From positions 1 to 64,000 of the forward strand of contig NZ_JAAZQL010000007.1 of assembly GCF_012275515.1 (NCBI RefSeq): a DNA stretch of 64,000 bases, in the 5' to 3' direction. The notes beneath the pieces were generated by a model that was not told the origin of the DNA, made no database searches, and was given only the letters and a program-made list of their open reading frames with translations. The DNA is from Novosphingobium sp. SG707 (GTDB lineage: Bacteria; Pseudomonadota; Alphaproteobacteria; Sphingomonadales; Sphingomonadaceae). The translations under genes and the position numbers were made by a program. Positions 52,030 to 61,173 of this stretch are shown one piece after another; within the stretch, counting starts at the first letter, position 1; the number at the start of each line of letters is the position of its first letter.

Positions 52030-52323
52030 TCAAATCCTCCGGCGTCGCCGCGCCGCAGGTTGAACCTTGATCGCAGGGTCGTCCACACCAACGCCTTGAG
52101 CCTTAGCGGCCTCGACCTTGGCCTGGATGCGTGGCGGCGCGCTGTCGATGACCTCCGGAGGCTTGTCTGCGCGCCACGCGCCCCATTGGCTGGCCGTTGC
52201 CTGGGGATCGGTGTCGATGATAAGCGCGATGGCGCCAGCGGCTTCAGCAGCAGCGGCGAAGTTCACCGAAAGCGTGGTTTTGCCTGAGCCGCCCTTCTGG
52301 CTGACGATGGCGATGATGGTCAT
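52030..52323 (-). pseudogene. parA: ParA-type partition ATPase, truncated
   Basis: The 97-residue frame is the N-terminal part of a ParA/Soj ATPase: MTIIAIVSQKGGSGKTTLSV is the deviant Walker A, and IDTDPQATASQWGAWRADKP is the A' region. It ends shortly after RIQAKVEAAKAQG, followed by an unrelated Arg-rich tail, and lacks the DTPP Walker B region. The full-length protein would be about 210 residues. It lies downstream of repC in the order expected for a plasmid backbone. Confidence 0.82.
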
Positions 52324-52346
52324 GGAGATTTCCTTGCCCGTTCACA

Positions 52347-52388
52347 TGTGGACGTGTGGGCTTGTGAGTGTGTGGACGTGCGGGCTGG
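52347..52388. repeat. Two tandem 24-bp-period repeats next to parA
   Basis: TGTGGACGTGTGGGCTTG (52347-52364) and TGTGGACGTGCGGGCTGG (52371-52388) are 16 of 18 identical, with a period of 24 bp. They lie 24 bp upstream of the parA start. They may be an operator or centromere-like site for ParA partitioning; this is inference from position. Confidence 0.5.
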
Positions 52389-52456
52389 TTGGGTTACCAA
52401 GCAGCATCACCCGTCAGGTTTGACGCGCCGCTCCATACTGGCCAGTAGCCTCGCGG

Positions 52457-53596
52457 TCAGATGGGCCAGTGGGCCAGCCTGCGACTCCATAGGTGACCAA
52501 GGCACTGGGATTGTGATGGTGCCTGCTGGACGTTGCGCTCGGTGGCCCGGAACAGACCAGCAAGGTTCACACCTGCCGAGCCCGCCCGCCGCACCATGCC
52601 CGCCAGACACCTTGCCGGTGAGCCAACTCGATAGGGGGGCCCCAGCGGTAGTCCGGCATTCCGGTCGATCAGCAGCACATTGAGCGCCGCCCGTTCCCGA
52701 CCGAACTGCTGGCAAGCCCGACCCCAGGTGCTCTGGGAGATCCCAAGCCGTCCACAACTGCGCCACGATGCCTCGGCAAGGTTGGGCCAGTTCGGCCCAC
52801 CCAGCGCTTCGACGATGCCACAATAGCTCTCGGTGGCCACCATCAACGCGGTCACTGGCCGGATGCAATCGAGCGGATCGCGGGCTGGCGCTGTACATCT
52901 TCGTGGTGAGTTTTGGTTCTGTATATTGGGCGCGCAGTTTTCTTCCGGCGCGTCGGAAGTTTTCAGTGCACGGGGATCGGGCTCTGGCCCGGATTCCGGA
53001 TGGTGTTCGATGGCGGCGAGCATGGCGGACAAGGCCTCGCGGATGGCGATCAGGCGGTCGATATTGGTGATCCGCGCCGTGCGGCCATCAGGCAGGATGG
53101 TTTCGGCGCGCTCAGATCTTCGTCGCCCGCCTCGCGGATGCGCTGGCCCAGTTGACGGATCTCGGCGCGGCACTGCTGGATGGCACGGGCTTGAAATTGC
53201 CTTGGCCTGCATCTCGGCAAAGCGTTCGACCAGCGAGGCCAGATTGATGCCTGCGGCCCAGACCACGATCCCATCCTGTCGGTCGCCAGCGCGTTCGCCG
53301 TTGATCCCGGCATTGCGGACGATGAAGCCGGCCTGCTCCAGTTCCCGCTCGGCCGAATTGATCGAACGTGGCGTCAGACCCAAGGCCTCTGCAAAGCGAC
53401 AGGCTTGGGTCCAGACAGCACAGATCCGGCCTGACAGATAATCGCCGTCCATGGTCTTGAGCACATAATGCCGGACCAAAGCCACTGCCGTCGACGACAG
53501 ACCAAATCCCGGCATCGCCACCTGCTCAAACAGACGCAGCAGGTCGAACCGGCCAACGCCCGTTGGCAGCCCCCTATGGGCAAGGGTGGTGCTCAT
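52457..53596 (-). pseudogene. repC: RepC-type plasmid replication protein with a displaced reading frame
   Basis: The N-terminal helix-turn-helix region (FDLLRLFEQVAMPGFGLSST, YLSGRICAVWTQACRFAEAL, ALGLTPRSINSAERELEQAG) and the C-terminal region (AEASWRSCGRLGISQSTWGR, CLAGMVRRAGSAGVNLAGLF) match plasmid RepC-like initiators. Between about 53120 and 53205 the native sequence (QARAIQQCRAEIRQLGQRIR, EAGDEDL) is found in another frame, so one indel is compensated by a second about 30 codons later. The 379-residue frame is open, but a central segment is scrambled. Whether the protein works is doubtful. Confidence 0.75.
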
Positions 53597-53934
53597 GTTG
53601 CCCCTCCCCTCGATGCAAATTTTGCCCCTCCGCGCGAGGCAGGATAATCACCAGCCGTAGCCTTGCAGCTACGAATAGGGCCGAAGGCAAGGGTGGCAGA
53701 CCTACCAACGGTTCGCCGACGGTCGTCACTGCGTGTCTTGCGCGTTTGGTGTCAAAACAACGGTTTTCAGCATGGCCCAAGGGGGCAAAGGAGGTGTGCC
53801 GACTTTTGTGACGGAAGGTGTTGCGCTTCGATGCGTGTCTTGCCCGTTCTGCGCAGGCCTTAACGCCATAAAAACAGGCGGTATTCCCGGAAATAGCCGC
53901 TTCGAACGCGTTCTGGTCGTGAATTCCCAGTCCT
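53597..53934. other. Region upstream of repC without a supported gene
   Basis: No coding frame is convincing here. TGCGTGTCTTGC occurs twice in direct orientation (53730-53741 and 53832-53843), 102 bp apart, and could be a remnant of iterons or simply a duplicated segment. If this was a plasmid origin, it is expected in this stretch or inside repC. Confidence 0.3.
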
Positions 53935-54057
53935 TGGCCAGGCGGCGGCATCGCGGACCCTGTCGCCCGTCCAGTCGCCATCGGCAAAGACATGGTGCAG
54001 CCAGGGAAAGCGCCGGCGAAGGGCTTTGAGGACATCGATCGCGCCATCACGGTCCAT
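53935..54057 (-). mobile_element. IS5-family transposase fragment
   Basis: About 40 residues of an IS5-type transposase are recognisable: DRDGAIDVLKALRRRFPWLH followed by HVFADGDWTGDRVRDA, which holds the second catalytic Asp region. Both ends are missing. It is not a fragment of the complete IS5 at 49856, which reads differently (GIRKRWPWVKHLFADGAYDR). Confidence 0.7.
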
Positions 54058-54267
54058 TCATCGCCTTGGTGCGCTGCGTGATGGCCTGCGCCATGCGGCG
54101 GCCTGTCCTGCTCCCACTAACGGGCAATGCCCCAACTTCAGTCGTCTGATGACCATCGCCGCCGGGCGCACGCGCGAGGCGAAGGGCAAGCGCTGAACGG
54201 TGTTGGGTGGGTTTGATCAATATCGATAAAGGACATCAAAATATGCTATTGCGACTAATTTGCATTT

Positions 54268-54843
54268 ATGTCAGAAAGTCCCATATTTCAACGCGCCGTA
54301 ACGGACCGATCCCGTCGGCCTGTGATCGGGGAGTTTCGCGTGCCCGCCGTTGCAGCAACCATGGATGTCGGGGCGCTTTATGCCTCGCATGGCGATTGGC
54401 TAAGGCAATGGCTGAGGCGCCATACGCGCTGTTCGCAAAGGGCGGCCGATCTGGCGCAGGATACGTTTTGCCGTGTGCTGGAAACCCAAGAATCTGTCCG
54501 CGATCCGCGCAGCTATCTTTCGACCGTGGCGCGCCGCATCCTGATCGATGATATTCGCCGCCGCGAGGTTGAACGGGCCTATCTCGCGGTCCACGCGGCC
54601 CGGGTATGCGAGGCCGACCACCTGACGCCCGAGCGTGTGACCGAGGCAGCGCAGTTTCTCGATGCGATCCTGCGCCTGCTGGAAACGCTGCCGGCCAAAG
54701 CGCGGCAGGCTTTCATGATGGTCCGGTTCGACAGCCTGCGTTATTGCGATGCGGCGCAGGCGTTGGGCGTATCGGAACGCATGGTGAAGCGCTATGTCGC
54801 GCAGGTCTATGCCCATTGCTATGCGCTGGCTTATCCTGACTAA
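54268..54843 (+). CDS. fecI: ECF sigma factor, FecI-type
   Basis: This 191-residue sigma-70 family protein has region 2 (LYASHGDWLRQWLRRHTRCS, AADLAQDTFCRVLETQESVR, PRSYLSTVARRILIDDIRRR) and region 4 (LPAKARQAFMMVRFDSLRYC, AAQALGVSERMVKRYVAQVY). These match iron-starvation ECF sigma factors. It is the first gene of a six-gene iron-uptake operon, with the FecR gene starting immediately after its stop. Internal in-frame starts (for example M at 54361) are possible. Confidence 0.92.
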   Translation: MSESPIFQRAVTDRSRRPVIGEFRVPAVAATMDVGALYASHGDWLRQWLRRHTRCSQRAADLAQDTFCRVLETQESVRDPRSYLSTVARRILIDDIRRREVERAYLAVHAARVCEADHLTPERVTEAAQFLDAILRLLETLPAKARQAFMMVRFDSLRYCDAAQALGVSERMVKRYVAQVYAHCYALAYPD

Positions 54844-55809
54844 GTGACCGATCCGCGCCCCACCCCCGATATGATCGCGCAGGCCGCCTATTGGGTGGCC
54901 CAGTTCGCAACCGACGAAGCGACACAGGATGATCGCGATGCCTGCGAGGCATGGTGTCAGGAAAACCCTCTGCACCGGCTGACTATGGAGCGGATGCGCG
55001 GGCTCGACGTGCGGTTCGAAGGCACGGACGATATCGGCCGGGAAGTGATTGAAACCATGGTCGAACGCCGATCGCGCAAAACCGGCCGTTGGGGCGGGTT
55101 GGCCCTTGGACTGCTGATGCTGGGCGGCGGATGGCTCGCGGCACAGACCATGGCGGTGCGCGCATGGTTTCCCGACTATGAAACGGCGCGGGGCGAGCAG
55201 CGCCGTGTGACGTTGGCCGATGGCAGCGCGATCACCATCGACACGGACGCAGCGCTGAGCTTTCGCCGCAACCATGCCCGCAGAACCATCACCTTATTCC
55301 GGGGGCAAATTCTGGCGCGCGTGGCCAAGGATAAGGCGCGACCCTTCATCGTGGAAACAAGCGACGGCAGCGCCACCGCAAAAGGCACCGCCTTTGTCGT
55401 GCGCCGCGAGGGCGATGCGACGACTGTAACCGTCATCGAGTCCCATGTGCGGGCATGCCCGGCAAAAGCCAGCGCCGCCGATTGCGCCGATCTCTCGCCC
55501 GGTGATCGCGTGCGCATGACACAAGGAAAGCTGGTCCGCCTTGGCCCGATAGATCCGGAGGAGGCCGCCGGTTGGGCGCAAGGCTGGCTCGCCGCCGACG
55601 ATCAGCCGGTCGTGGGCGTGCTGCGCGAACTCAACCGCTATCGGGCCCATCCGGTGGGTTTTGACGCCGCCGCGCTTTCCGGCGTCCGGGTCTCGGGCAG
55701 CTATCCCTTGGTCGATCCCGATCGCGCGCTCGAAGGCATTGTGCGGTCGACCGGGCTTCGTCTGTCGCGCGCGCCTGACGGAGCGCCAATCGTGAGCCGG
55801 GCAAAATAA
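54844..55809 (+). CDS. fecR: FecR-type anti-sigma factor / iron sensor (GTG start)
   Basis: This 321-residue inner-membrane protein has a cytoplasmic N-terminal DUF4880 region (QAAYWVAQFATDEATQDDRD, ACEAWCQENPLHRLTMERM), one transmembrane helix (GLALGLLMLGGGWLAAQTMA, about residues 82-101) and the periplasmic FecR domain (RRVTLADGSAITIDTDAALS, LFRGQILARVAKD, GDRVRMTQGKLV). It binds the sigma factor upstream and receives the signal from the receptor. GTG 54844 directly follows the fecI stop. Confidence 0.92.
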   Translation: MTDPRPTPDMIAQAAYWVAQFATDEATQDDRDACEAWCQENPLHRLTMERMRGLDVRFEGTDDIGREVIETMVERRSRKTGRWGGLALGLLMLGGGWLAAQTMAVRAWFPDYETARGEQRRVTLADGSAITIDTDAALSFRRNHARRTITLFRGQILARVAKDKARPFIVETSDGSATAKGTAFVVRREGDATTVTVIESHVRACPAKASAADCADLSPGDRVRMTQGKLVRLGPIDPEEAAGWAQGWLAADDQPVVGVLRELNRYRAHPVGFDAAALSGVRVSGSYPLVDPDRALEGIVRSTGLRLSRAPDGAPIVSRAK

Positions 55810-55885
55810 TTTTCCGATTTCAGGTTCCCGATTTCCAAACTCGCCCGTCCCCATTGTGAAGCGGTTTTGCAAAGGGGTTTTCCAA

Positions 55886-58333
55886 GTGGTGAAGTTCAGG
55901 GAAATGTGTGGCGCGGCGGCTGTTGCGATGGTGGTGATGGGCCTTGGCGCGGCGCCGATGCAGGCGCAGGCGCAAACCCCGCAGATGACGCAAAACATCG
56001 ACATTCCCGCCGGTCCGCTTGGCAATGCCATCGCCCAGCTTGGCCGGAAGGTGGGCGTGATGATCGCCTTCGATCCGGCGCTGCTGCGCGGCCAAAGCAC
56101 GGCGGGCCTGCGCGGCGCCTATACGCCCGCGCAGGCCCTTGAACGCCTGCTGCAAGGGAGCGGCGCAGAGGCCCGCCCGGATGGCCATGGCGGATTTACG
56201 CTGGTCAGGCGCGCGGCGCGGGCGACGCGCAAACCCGCCTCAGTGCATCCTGCGCCCCGGACTCCTGAGAAAATGGAACCGGCGCAAAGCGATGATATTG
56301 TCGTGACCGCCATTGGCACGAAAACAAACACCCCGCTGCGCGAGACGCCCCAGTCGATTTCCGTGGTGTCGATGGAGCAGGCGCGCGAACGCAGCATCCT
56401 CTCGGTCGGCGATGCCGTAACCTACAGCGCGGGCGTCTTTGCCAATACCAAGGGCGTGACTTATGGCGGCGATGCTCTGGCCATTCGCGGTTTCGGCAAT
56501 GATGGCACAACCGGCACGGCCACCAACAGCTATATCGACGGATTGCGATTGAGCGGCACGGGCTATGCCAGCGGCGCTCTCGATCCCTATCTCTATGAGC
56601 AGGTGGAGGTTGTGAAAGGCCCCACCTCGGTCCTCTTTGGCCAATCGACGCCCGGCGGCCTCATCAACATGGTCAGCAAAAGGCCGCAGTCCAAGGCCGG
56701 GGGCGAAATCCTGCTGCGTTACGGCACCTTTGATCGCAAACAGGTCGCCGGAGATATCACCGGGCCGCTGACACAGGATGATCGCCTGCTTTACCGCCTG
56801 TCCGGCACCTATTTCGATACGAACGGCATGACCGCCTTTTCCAATCGAAAGCGCGTGATGGTCGCGCCTTCGCTGACGTGGAAACCGGGCGAGCGAACCA
56901 CCCTCACCCTGCTGACTCATTATCAGAAGGACAATTTCAAAGGGTCGACACTGAACTGGCTGCCCACCATCGGTACGATCATCGCCAATCCCTATGGCAA
57001 TATAGCCGCCAACCTGTTCACCGGCGATCCCAATTATCAGGGCTGGCGCCGCGAAGTTGCCTCGGCAGGTTATCAGTTGGAGCACCGCTTTAGCGACGCG
57101 ATCACATTCAACCAGAATTTCCGCTATACCAACAACAGGCTGAACAACCAGAATATCTATATCGCCGCCCTCGCCGCCGATCTGCGCACCGCCACCCGGC
57201 AGGCTTTCGGACTGAATGAAAAGTCCGACGATTTCACCATCGACAATCGCGCCACGTTGAAATTTGACACGGGCGCGGTTGCGCATCAGGTGCTGGTCGG
57301 GCTGGACGCGCAATCTTTCCAATACAGCACGGTGCGGGAATTTGTCACCGCGCCGACACTCGATCTGTTCGCGCCGGTCTATTATCAAACGATCCCGGCT
57401 CGCGCGCCCTTCCGCAATCAGAAGTATAACAACCGGCAGATCGGCCTCTATGCACAGGACCAGATCGCCTATGAAGGCTGGCGGTTGCTGGTTGGCCTGC
57501 GGCAGGACTGGACCCGGTACAGGCTGACCTCCTATCTCCCGACAGGCGCCACCGACAACAGCAATGCGGCGCTGACCAAACGTGCGGCATTGCTCCATAA
57601 TTTCGACAATGGTCTGGCGCCATACTTCAGCTATGCCGAGAGCTTTACGCCGCAATATGGATCGGATTATTCGGGCAAATCCTTCGACCCGGAAATGGGA
57701 CGCCAATATGAAATCGGCATAAAATTCCAGCCTCGCGGCAGCCAGAGCTTCGTGACGGCGGCCATTTTTGACTTGCGGCGAAAGAACTATCTCACCGCCG
57801 ACAGGGATCACTCACTCTATTTCGTGCAGATCGGCGAGGTACGGATGCGCGGGCTGGAACTGGAAGGGCATGTCAAGCTTCCGGCCGGGTTCAACGCGAT
57901 CGGCGCCTATACTCTTCTCGATTCCCGCGTCACCAACAGCAATGACACCGTATCGGGCATCGACCCGGCCGATCTGACCGTAAAAACCCGCGCCCAACAG
58001 GGGCTGCGCTTGATGGCGGTGCCGATGCACAATGCCTCACTGTGGCTGAAGTATGCCAACCCGATGGGCGTAACCCTGGCTGGCGGCCTGCGGTATACCA
58101 GTGAGACCTTTGGCGATGCCGCGAATTATTCGCGTGTTCCCGCTTTCACGCTGGTGGATGCCTCGCTGCGTTTCGATCTCGGCGCGTGGCGGCCCGGACT
58201 GAAGGGTCTGGAACTCTCGGCCAAGGCGAGCAATCTGTTCGACAAGCGCTATATCGCCTCCTGCGTCGGCACCAACCGTTGTTATTATGGCGAAGGGCGC
58301 CATGTCATCGTCGATCTGGCGTGGCGCTGGTGA
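55886..58333 (+). CDS. TonB-dependent siderophore receptor with STN signalling domain
   Basis: The receptor (815 residues) has a signal peptide (VKFREMCGAAAVAMVVMGLG, cleavage near AQA), an STN domain (about 35-110: IDIPAGPLGNAIAQLGRKVG, LRGAYTPAQALERLLQGSG), the TonB box DDIVVTAIGTKTNTPLRETP, the plug (LYEQVEVVKGPTSVLFGQST) and a barrel ending GEGRHVIVDLAWRW. The STN domain transmits the ligand signal to FecR. I chose GTG 55886 because AAAGGGG precedes it and the signal peptide begins there; GTG 55856 is an upstream alternative without a site. The ligand is probably a ferric siderophore. Confidence 0.92.
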   Translation: MVKFREMCGAAAVAMVVMGLGAAPMQAQAQTPQMTQNIDIPAGPLGNAIAQLGRKVGVMIAFDPALLRGQSTAGLRGAYTPAQALERLLQGSGAEARPDGHGGFTLVRRAARATRKPASVHPAPRTPEKMEPAQSDDIVVTAIGTKTNTPLRETPQSISVVSMEQARERSILSVGDAVTYSAGVFANTKGVTYGGDALAIRGFGNDGTTGTATNSYIDGLRLSGTGYASGALDPYLYEQVEVVKGPTSVLFGQSTPGGLINMVSKRPQSKAGGEILLRYGTFDRKQVAGDITGPLTQDDRLLYRLSGTYFDTNGMTAFSNRKRVMVAPSLTWKPGERTTLTLLTHYQKDNFKGSTLNWLPTIGTIIANPYGNIAANLFTGDPNYQGWRREVASAGYQLEHRFSDAITFNQNFRYTNNRLNNQNIYIAALAADLRTATRQAFGLNEKSDDFTIDNRATLKFDTGAVAHQVLVGLDAQSFQYSTVREFVTAPTLDLFAPVYYQTIPARAPFRNQKYNNRQIGLYAQDQIAYEGWRLLVGLRQDWTRYRLTSYLPTGATDNSNAALTKRAALLHNFDNGLAPYFSYAESFTPQYGSDYSGKSFDPEMGRQYEIGIKFQPRGSQSFVTAAIFDLRRKNYLTADRDHSLYFVQIGEVRMRGLELEGHVKLPAGFNAIGAYTLLDSRVTNSNDTVSGIDPADLTVKTRAQQGLRLMAVPMHNASLWLKYANPMGVTLAGGLRYTSETFGDAANYSRVPAFTLVDASLRFDLGAWRPGLKGLELSAKASNLFDKRYIASCVGTNRCYYGEGRHVIVDLAWRW

Positions 58334-58611
58334 AACGGGCCGCGCCGGGGCGAAAGGCTGTCCTGAACCGTATTCTGGCCGGTCTGGGCGGCGGCTATCT
58401 GCTGGCCGCCGCTGCGGCGGCAGGGCTGGCCGCGATATTGCCGATGCCGCGGATCGAGGCCGTGGTGACGGCGCAGATCGCCGCCTATGTCCTGTTCGTT
58501 CTGGCGGCACTGACGGCATTCCTGCCGCGCAGGGGTGCGACGGCATGGGCGATTATCCTGCTGCCGACGGCGATGTTTGCGATGGCGGGATGGCTGGGAG
58601 GCGCCCGATGA
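58330..58611 (+). CDS. DUF3649-type iron-uptake membrane protein (GTG start)
   Basis: This 93-residue protein has three hydrophobic helices (ILAGLGGGYLLAAAAAAGLA, AQIAAYVLFVLAALTAFLP, WAIILLPTAMFAMAGWLG). In Pseudomonas and relatives a DUF3649 protein of this size stands between a siderophore receptor and a PepSY protein, exactly as here. GTG 58330 overlaps the receptor stop (GTGA) and the stop overlaps the next start. The function is not established; a role in periplasmic iron reduction or transport is likely. Confidence 0.75.
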   Translation: MKRAAPGRKAVLNRILAGLGGGYLLAAAAAAGLAAILPMPRIEAVVTAQIAAYVLFVLAALTAFLPRRGATAWAIILLPTAMFAMAGWLGGAR

Positions 58612-60113
58612 GAGACGGGTTTCGCCAGACCATGGCCTTTCTGCACAGCTGGGCCGGCCTGTTTCCGGGCTGGCTGCTCTATGCGATCTTCCTGAGCGGT
58701 TCGCTGACCTATTACCGGCAGGAAATCACCCTGTGGATGCGGCCCGAATTGAGCGGCGCGGCGGCCGATCCGCAGACCGCCATCCATGCCATAGACCGCC
58801 TGCGCCAGACAGCACCCGATGCGCGTCTGTGGCGCATTGATCTGCCCAACGCCCGCAACCCGGTGACCGAAATTTTGTGGAAGGGGGAAAAGGGCGGCTT
58901 CCGCTCCGAATATCTCGACCCGCGCACCGGCGGGCAGATGCGCGGGCGCGAGACGATGGGCGGCGACTTCCTCTATTACTTCCACTTCGACCTTCACGCG
59001 CCATTCCGGCTGGGGCGCTGGCTGGTCTGCTTTGCCGCCATCGCCATGCTAGTGGCCATCATCAGCGGGATCATCACCCACCGACGGATATTCGCCGACT
59101 TCTTCACGTTCCGCCCGCGCAAGGGCCAGCGCAGTTGGCTCGACGCCCATAATGTTGCGGGGGTTCTGGCCCTGCCCTTCTGCCTTATGATCAGTTTTAC
59201 CGGCCTCATCACATTGGCCACCATGTTCATGCCATGGGCCATCCAGCGGGCTTATTCAGGCGATGCTGCCGCCTATGCCCGCGATCTGAAAGGGCAAGGG
59301 GTGGTCGCGGCGGCGGTATCCTCCGCCGATGCGCCGGCGCTTTCCGGGCCAATGGTGGACCATATTGTCGGCCGGGCCGAACAGATGTGGCCCAAGGGCC
59401 GCGCCGGTCGCATTCTGGTGGACAATCCATCGTCAAAACACGCGACGGTGACGGTGGAGCGGCGGGATGCGGACAGCACATCCTATGATCTGGCCTGGTT
59501 GCGGTTCAGCGCCGATGGGCGGCTGATCGCGCGCTATGACGGCAGCGGCCCGGCTGTGACAACGCATGGCTGGCTCTATGGTCTGCATCTGGCCCGTTTT
59601 TCGGGTGGGACATTGCGTTTCCTGTTTTTTCTTTCGGGATTGCTTGGCACCGCGATGATTGCAACCGGGCTCATCCTCTGGGTGGTCAAACGGCACCCGA
59701 AAAACCAGGCGTCCCCGCGCCCCATGGCGGCGGAGCGCGCCAATGTCGCCGTGATCGCGGGCCTGCCGATCGCCATCGCGGCTCTGCTGCTGGCGAACCG
59801 GCTGCTGCCTGCGGGAATGTCAGGGCGCATGGGATGGGAGGCCTCGGCCTTTTTCCTCTCATGGATCGCAGCGCTGATGAATGCATGGATGATGCCGCCC
59901 AAACGCGCGTGGACAGGACAGCTGCGCTGCCTTGGCCTGCTGTGCGTCGCCGCCCCGATCCCGCAGATGTTCGTGCCTGACAGCGGGCTGTTCGCATGGT
60001 TGCGGACCGACGACATGGCGCGGACCGGCGTCGATCTGGCTCTGTTCATTACCGGCCTCGCTGCCTTGGCGGCCGCGAGCAAGGCAAGCGCAAGCCGGAG
60101 GAGGAAGGCATGA
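58608..60113 (+). CDS. PepSY-associated transmembrane protein (iron reductase-like)
   Basis: This 501-residue inner-membrane protein begins with MRDGFRQTMAFLHSWAGLFP and the helix GWLLYAIFLSGSLTYYRQEI. Later features are FHFDLHAPFRLGRWLVCFAA, HRRIFADFFTFRPRKGQRSW, LDAHNVAGVLALPFCLMISF and WLYGLHLARFSGG. The conserved His residues in helices fit the PepSY family members thought to reduce ferric siderophores with heme. It overlaps the upstream gene by ATGA and the downstream one by 4 bp. Confidence 0.88.
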   Translation: MRDGFRQTMAFLHSWAGLFPGWLLYAIFLSGSLTYYRQEITLWMRPELSGAAADPQTAIHAIDRLRQTAPDARLWRIDLPNARNPVTEILWKGEKGGFRSEYLDPRTGGQMRGRETMGGDFLYYFHFDLHAPFRLGRWLVCFAAIAMLVAIISGIITHRRIFADFFTFRPRKGQRSWLDAHNVAGVLALPFCLMISFTGLITLATMFMPWAIQRAYSGDAAAYARDLKGQGVVAAAVSSADAPALSGPMVDHIVGRAEQMWPKGRAGRILVDNPSSKHATVTVERRDADSTSYDLAWLRFSADGRLIARYDGSGPAVTTHGWLYGLHLARFSGGTLRFLFFLSGLLGTAMIATGLILWVVKRHPKNQASPRPMAAERANVAVIAGLPIAIAALLLANRLLPAGMSGRMGWEASAFFLSWIAALMNAWMMPPKRAWTGQLRCLGLLCVAAPIPQMFVPDSGLFAWLRTDDMARTGVDLALFITGLAALAAASKASASRRRKA

Positions 60114-60382
60114 CCCTGCTGCTTATATGTGGCGGTTTGCTCTGCCTGTGTCTTTCGATGGCGCGGCATCAGCGTGACCTGCTGGCGCGCTCGTTGTCAA
60201 AGCGGTCGTCGCAAGCTCTGCGATGCAGCGGCTGGGCTGCGCTCTGCCTGTCCCTGGGTCTGGCCGTGTACGGCGGGCCGCTCGCGATCCTGTTCTGGAT
60301 CGGCGAGTTGAGCATGGCAGCACTCCTTGTGGTGGGGGCATGCACTTACGCTTCAACATGGAATAAGGGCTCCAGCCGATAA
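60110..60382 (+). CDS. DUF3325-type small membrane protein
   Basis: This 90-residue protein has three hydrophobic segments (LLLICGGLLCLCLSMARHQ, CSGWAALCLSLGLAVYG, LSMAALLVVGACTYAS) with the motif LSMARHQRDLLARSL, and is the last gene of the operon. The order receptor, DUF3649, PepSY, DUF3325 is conserved in other proteobacteria. The ATG at 60110 is preceded by GAGGAAGG and overlaps the PepSY stop. Confidence 0.75.
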   Translation: MTLLLICGGLLCLCLSMARHQRDLLARSLSKRSSQALRCSGWAALCLSLGLAVYGGPLAILFWIGELSMAALLVVGACTYASTWNKGSSR

Positions 60383-60421
60383 ATTTCGAAAGGTCATTCA
60401 GCAAACGGAGCGGAGACGAAG

Positions 60422-60604
60422 CGCAGAACTGAGATCGCCGGGATCGTCGCGAAGCAGCCAGCCATCCCCCAACTGATCGCGACCGTCGTCATGAAACAGT
60501 CAGATCAATGGGCTGTTCTGTGCGGACGCCACATGTCTCTTGAAACCATCGCCCCGGTGAGCGGCAATCCCATCGCCATGCTCTCGACCGTGCCCGGAAC
60601 ATGA
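60422..60604 (+). mobile_element. IS256-family transposase, C-terminal remnant
   Basis: About 60 residues of the C terminus are recognisable: RTEIAGIVAKQPAIPQLIAT, then KQSDQWAVLCGRHMSLETIA and PVSGNPIAMLSTVPGT with a stop at 60602. The family ends typically in DEWAVQRARYMSLETIAPLS-like sequence. The catalytic core is absent. The stretch 60605-60820 that follows shows no gene and may hold the remaining end of the element. Confidence 0.65.
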
Positions 60605-60830
60605 CCTGCCCTAGCTGACGCCGGATAACGCGGGGATCAGCCCCAGTTACACCACGCAGGGGGACACGGTCGCGTGGAACTTGCTCAGGCCACTGCCGAG
60701 GTCATATTCCCTCGGGAAACCGGGCAAACGGCGTTTACGGAGACGGTCGATCTGACGGCGTGATAGCCTTGCCCAAAGGGAATCCTGAGCCCAAGCGGCA
60801 TTTTTATATAAAATTTCGCATAAATCTTTT

Positions 60831-60902
60831 TATGCTCAAAATGAAATAATGCCAACATATGCTCGAAATGACATATTGTCGTTTTATGTTGTTTAGAGCA
60901 TA
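60831..60902. promoter_or_regulatory. hipBA operator candidates
   Basis: TATGCTCAAAATGA (60831-60844) and TATGCTCGAAATGA (60858-60871) are direct repeats 27 bp apart with one mismatch, and GAGCATA (60896-60902) is the same core inverted. All lie within 92 bp of the hipB start in a strongly AT-rich promoter. HipB proteins repress their own operon through repeated dyads, so these are likely operators. Confidence 0.6.
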
Positions 60903-60921
60903 AATAGCTTAGGAGATTCCT

Positions 60922-61173
60922 ATGCCTCATATCGCACGTTCCCCCCGCCAGCTAGGCAATATCATACAGCGCACCCGTAAACAGCGGGGGTTGACGCAAA
61001 CCGACCTCGCCAATCTGGCAGGACTGCGCCAGGAAATGATCTCAAAGATTGAGACCGGGCACGAAGGCACCAAGCTTTCTTCGATCTATGCCCTGTTTGC
61101 CGCGCTTGACCTTGAGCTGATCATCGACATCCGATCACAGCGACCTGCCAAGGATATCGAGGATATCTTCTGA
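60922..61173 (+). CDS. hipB: HipB-like antitoxin
   Basis: This 83-residue protein is an XRE-type helix-turn-helix: LGNIIQRTRKQRGLTQTDLA, NLAGLRQEMISKIETGHEGT, SIYALFAALDLELIIDIRS. The start follows TAGGAGATTCC, a strong ribosome site. It overlaps hipA by one base (TGATG), the usual toxin-antitoxin arrangement. It should neutralise HipA and repress the operon. Confidence 0.9.
   Translation: MPHIARSPRQLGNIIQRTRKQRGLTQTDLANLAGLRQEMISKIETGHEGTKLSSIYALFAALDLELIIDIRSQRPAKDIEDIF

Noticed and set aside
56240..57811. A 523-codon minus-strand frame opposite the siderophore receptor
   Set aside because: It overlaps a conserved receptor entirely and has no recognisable motif.
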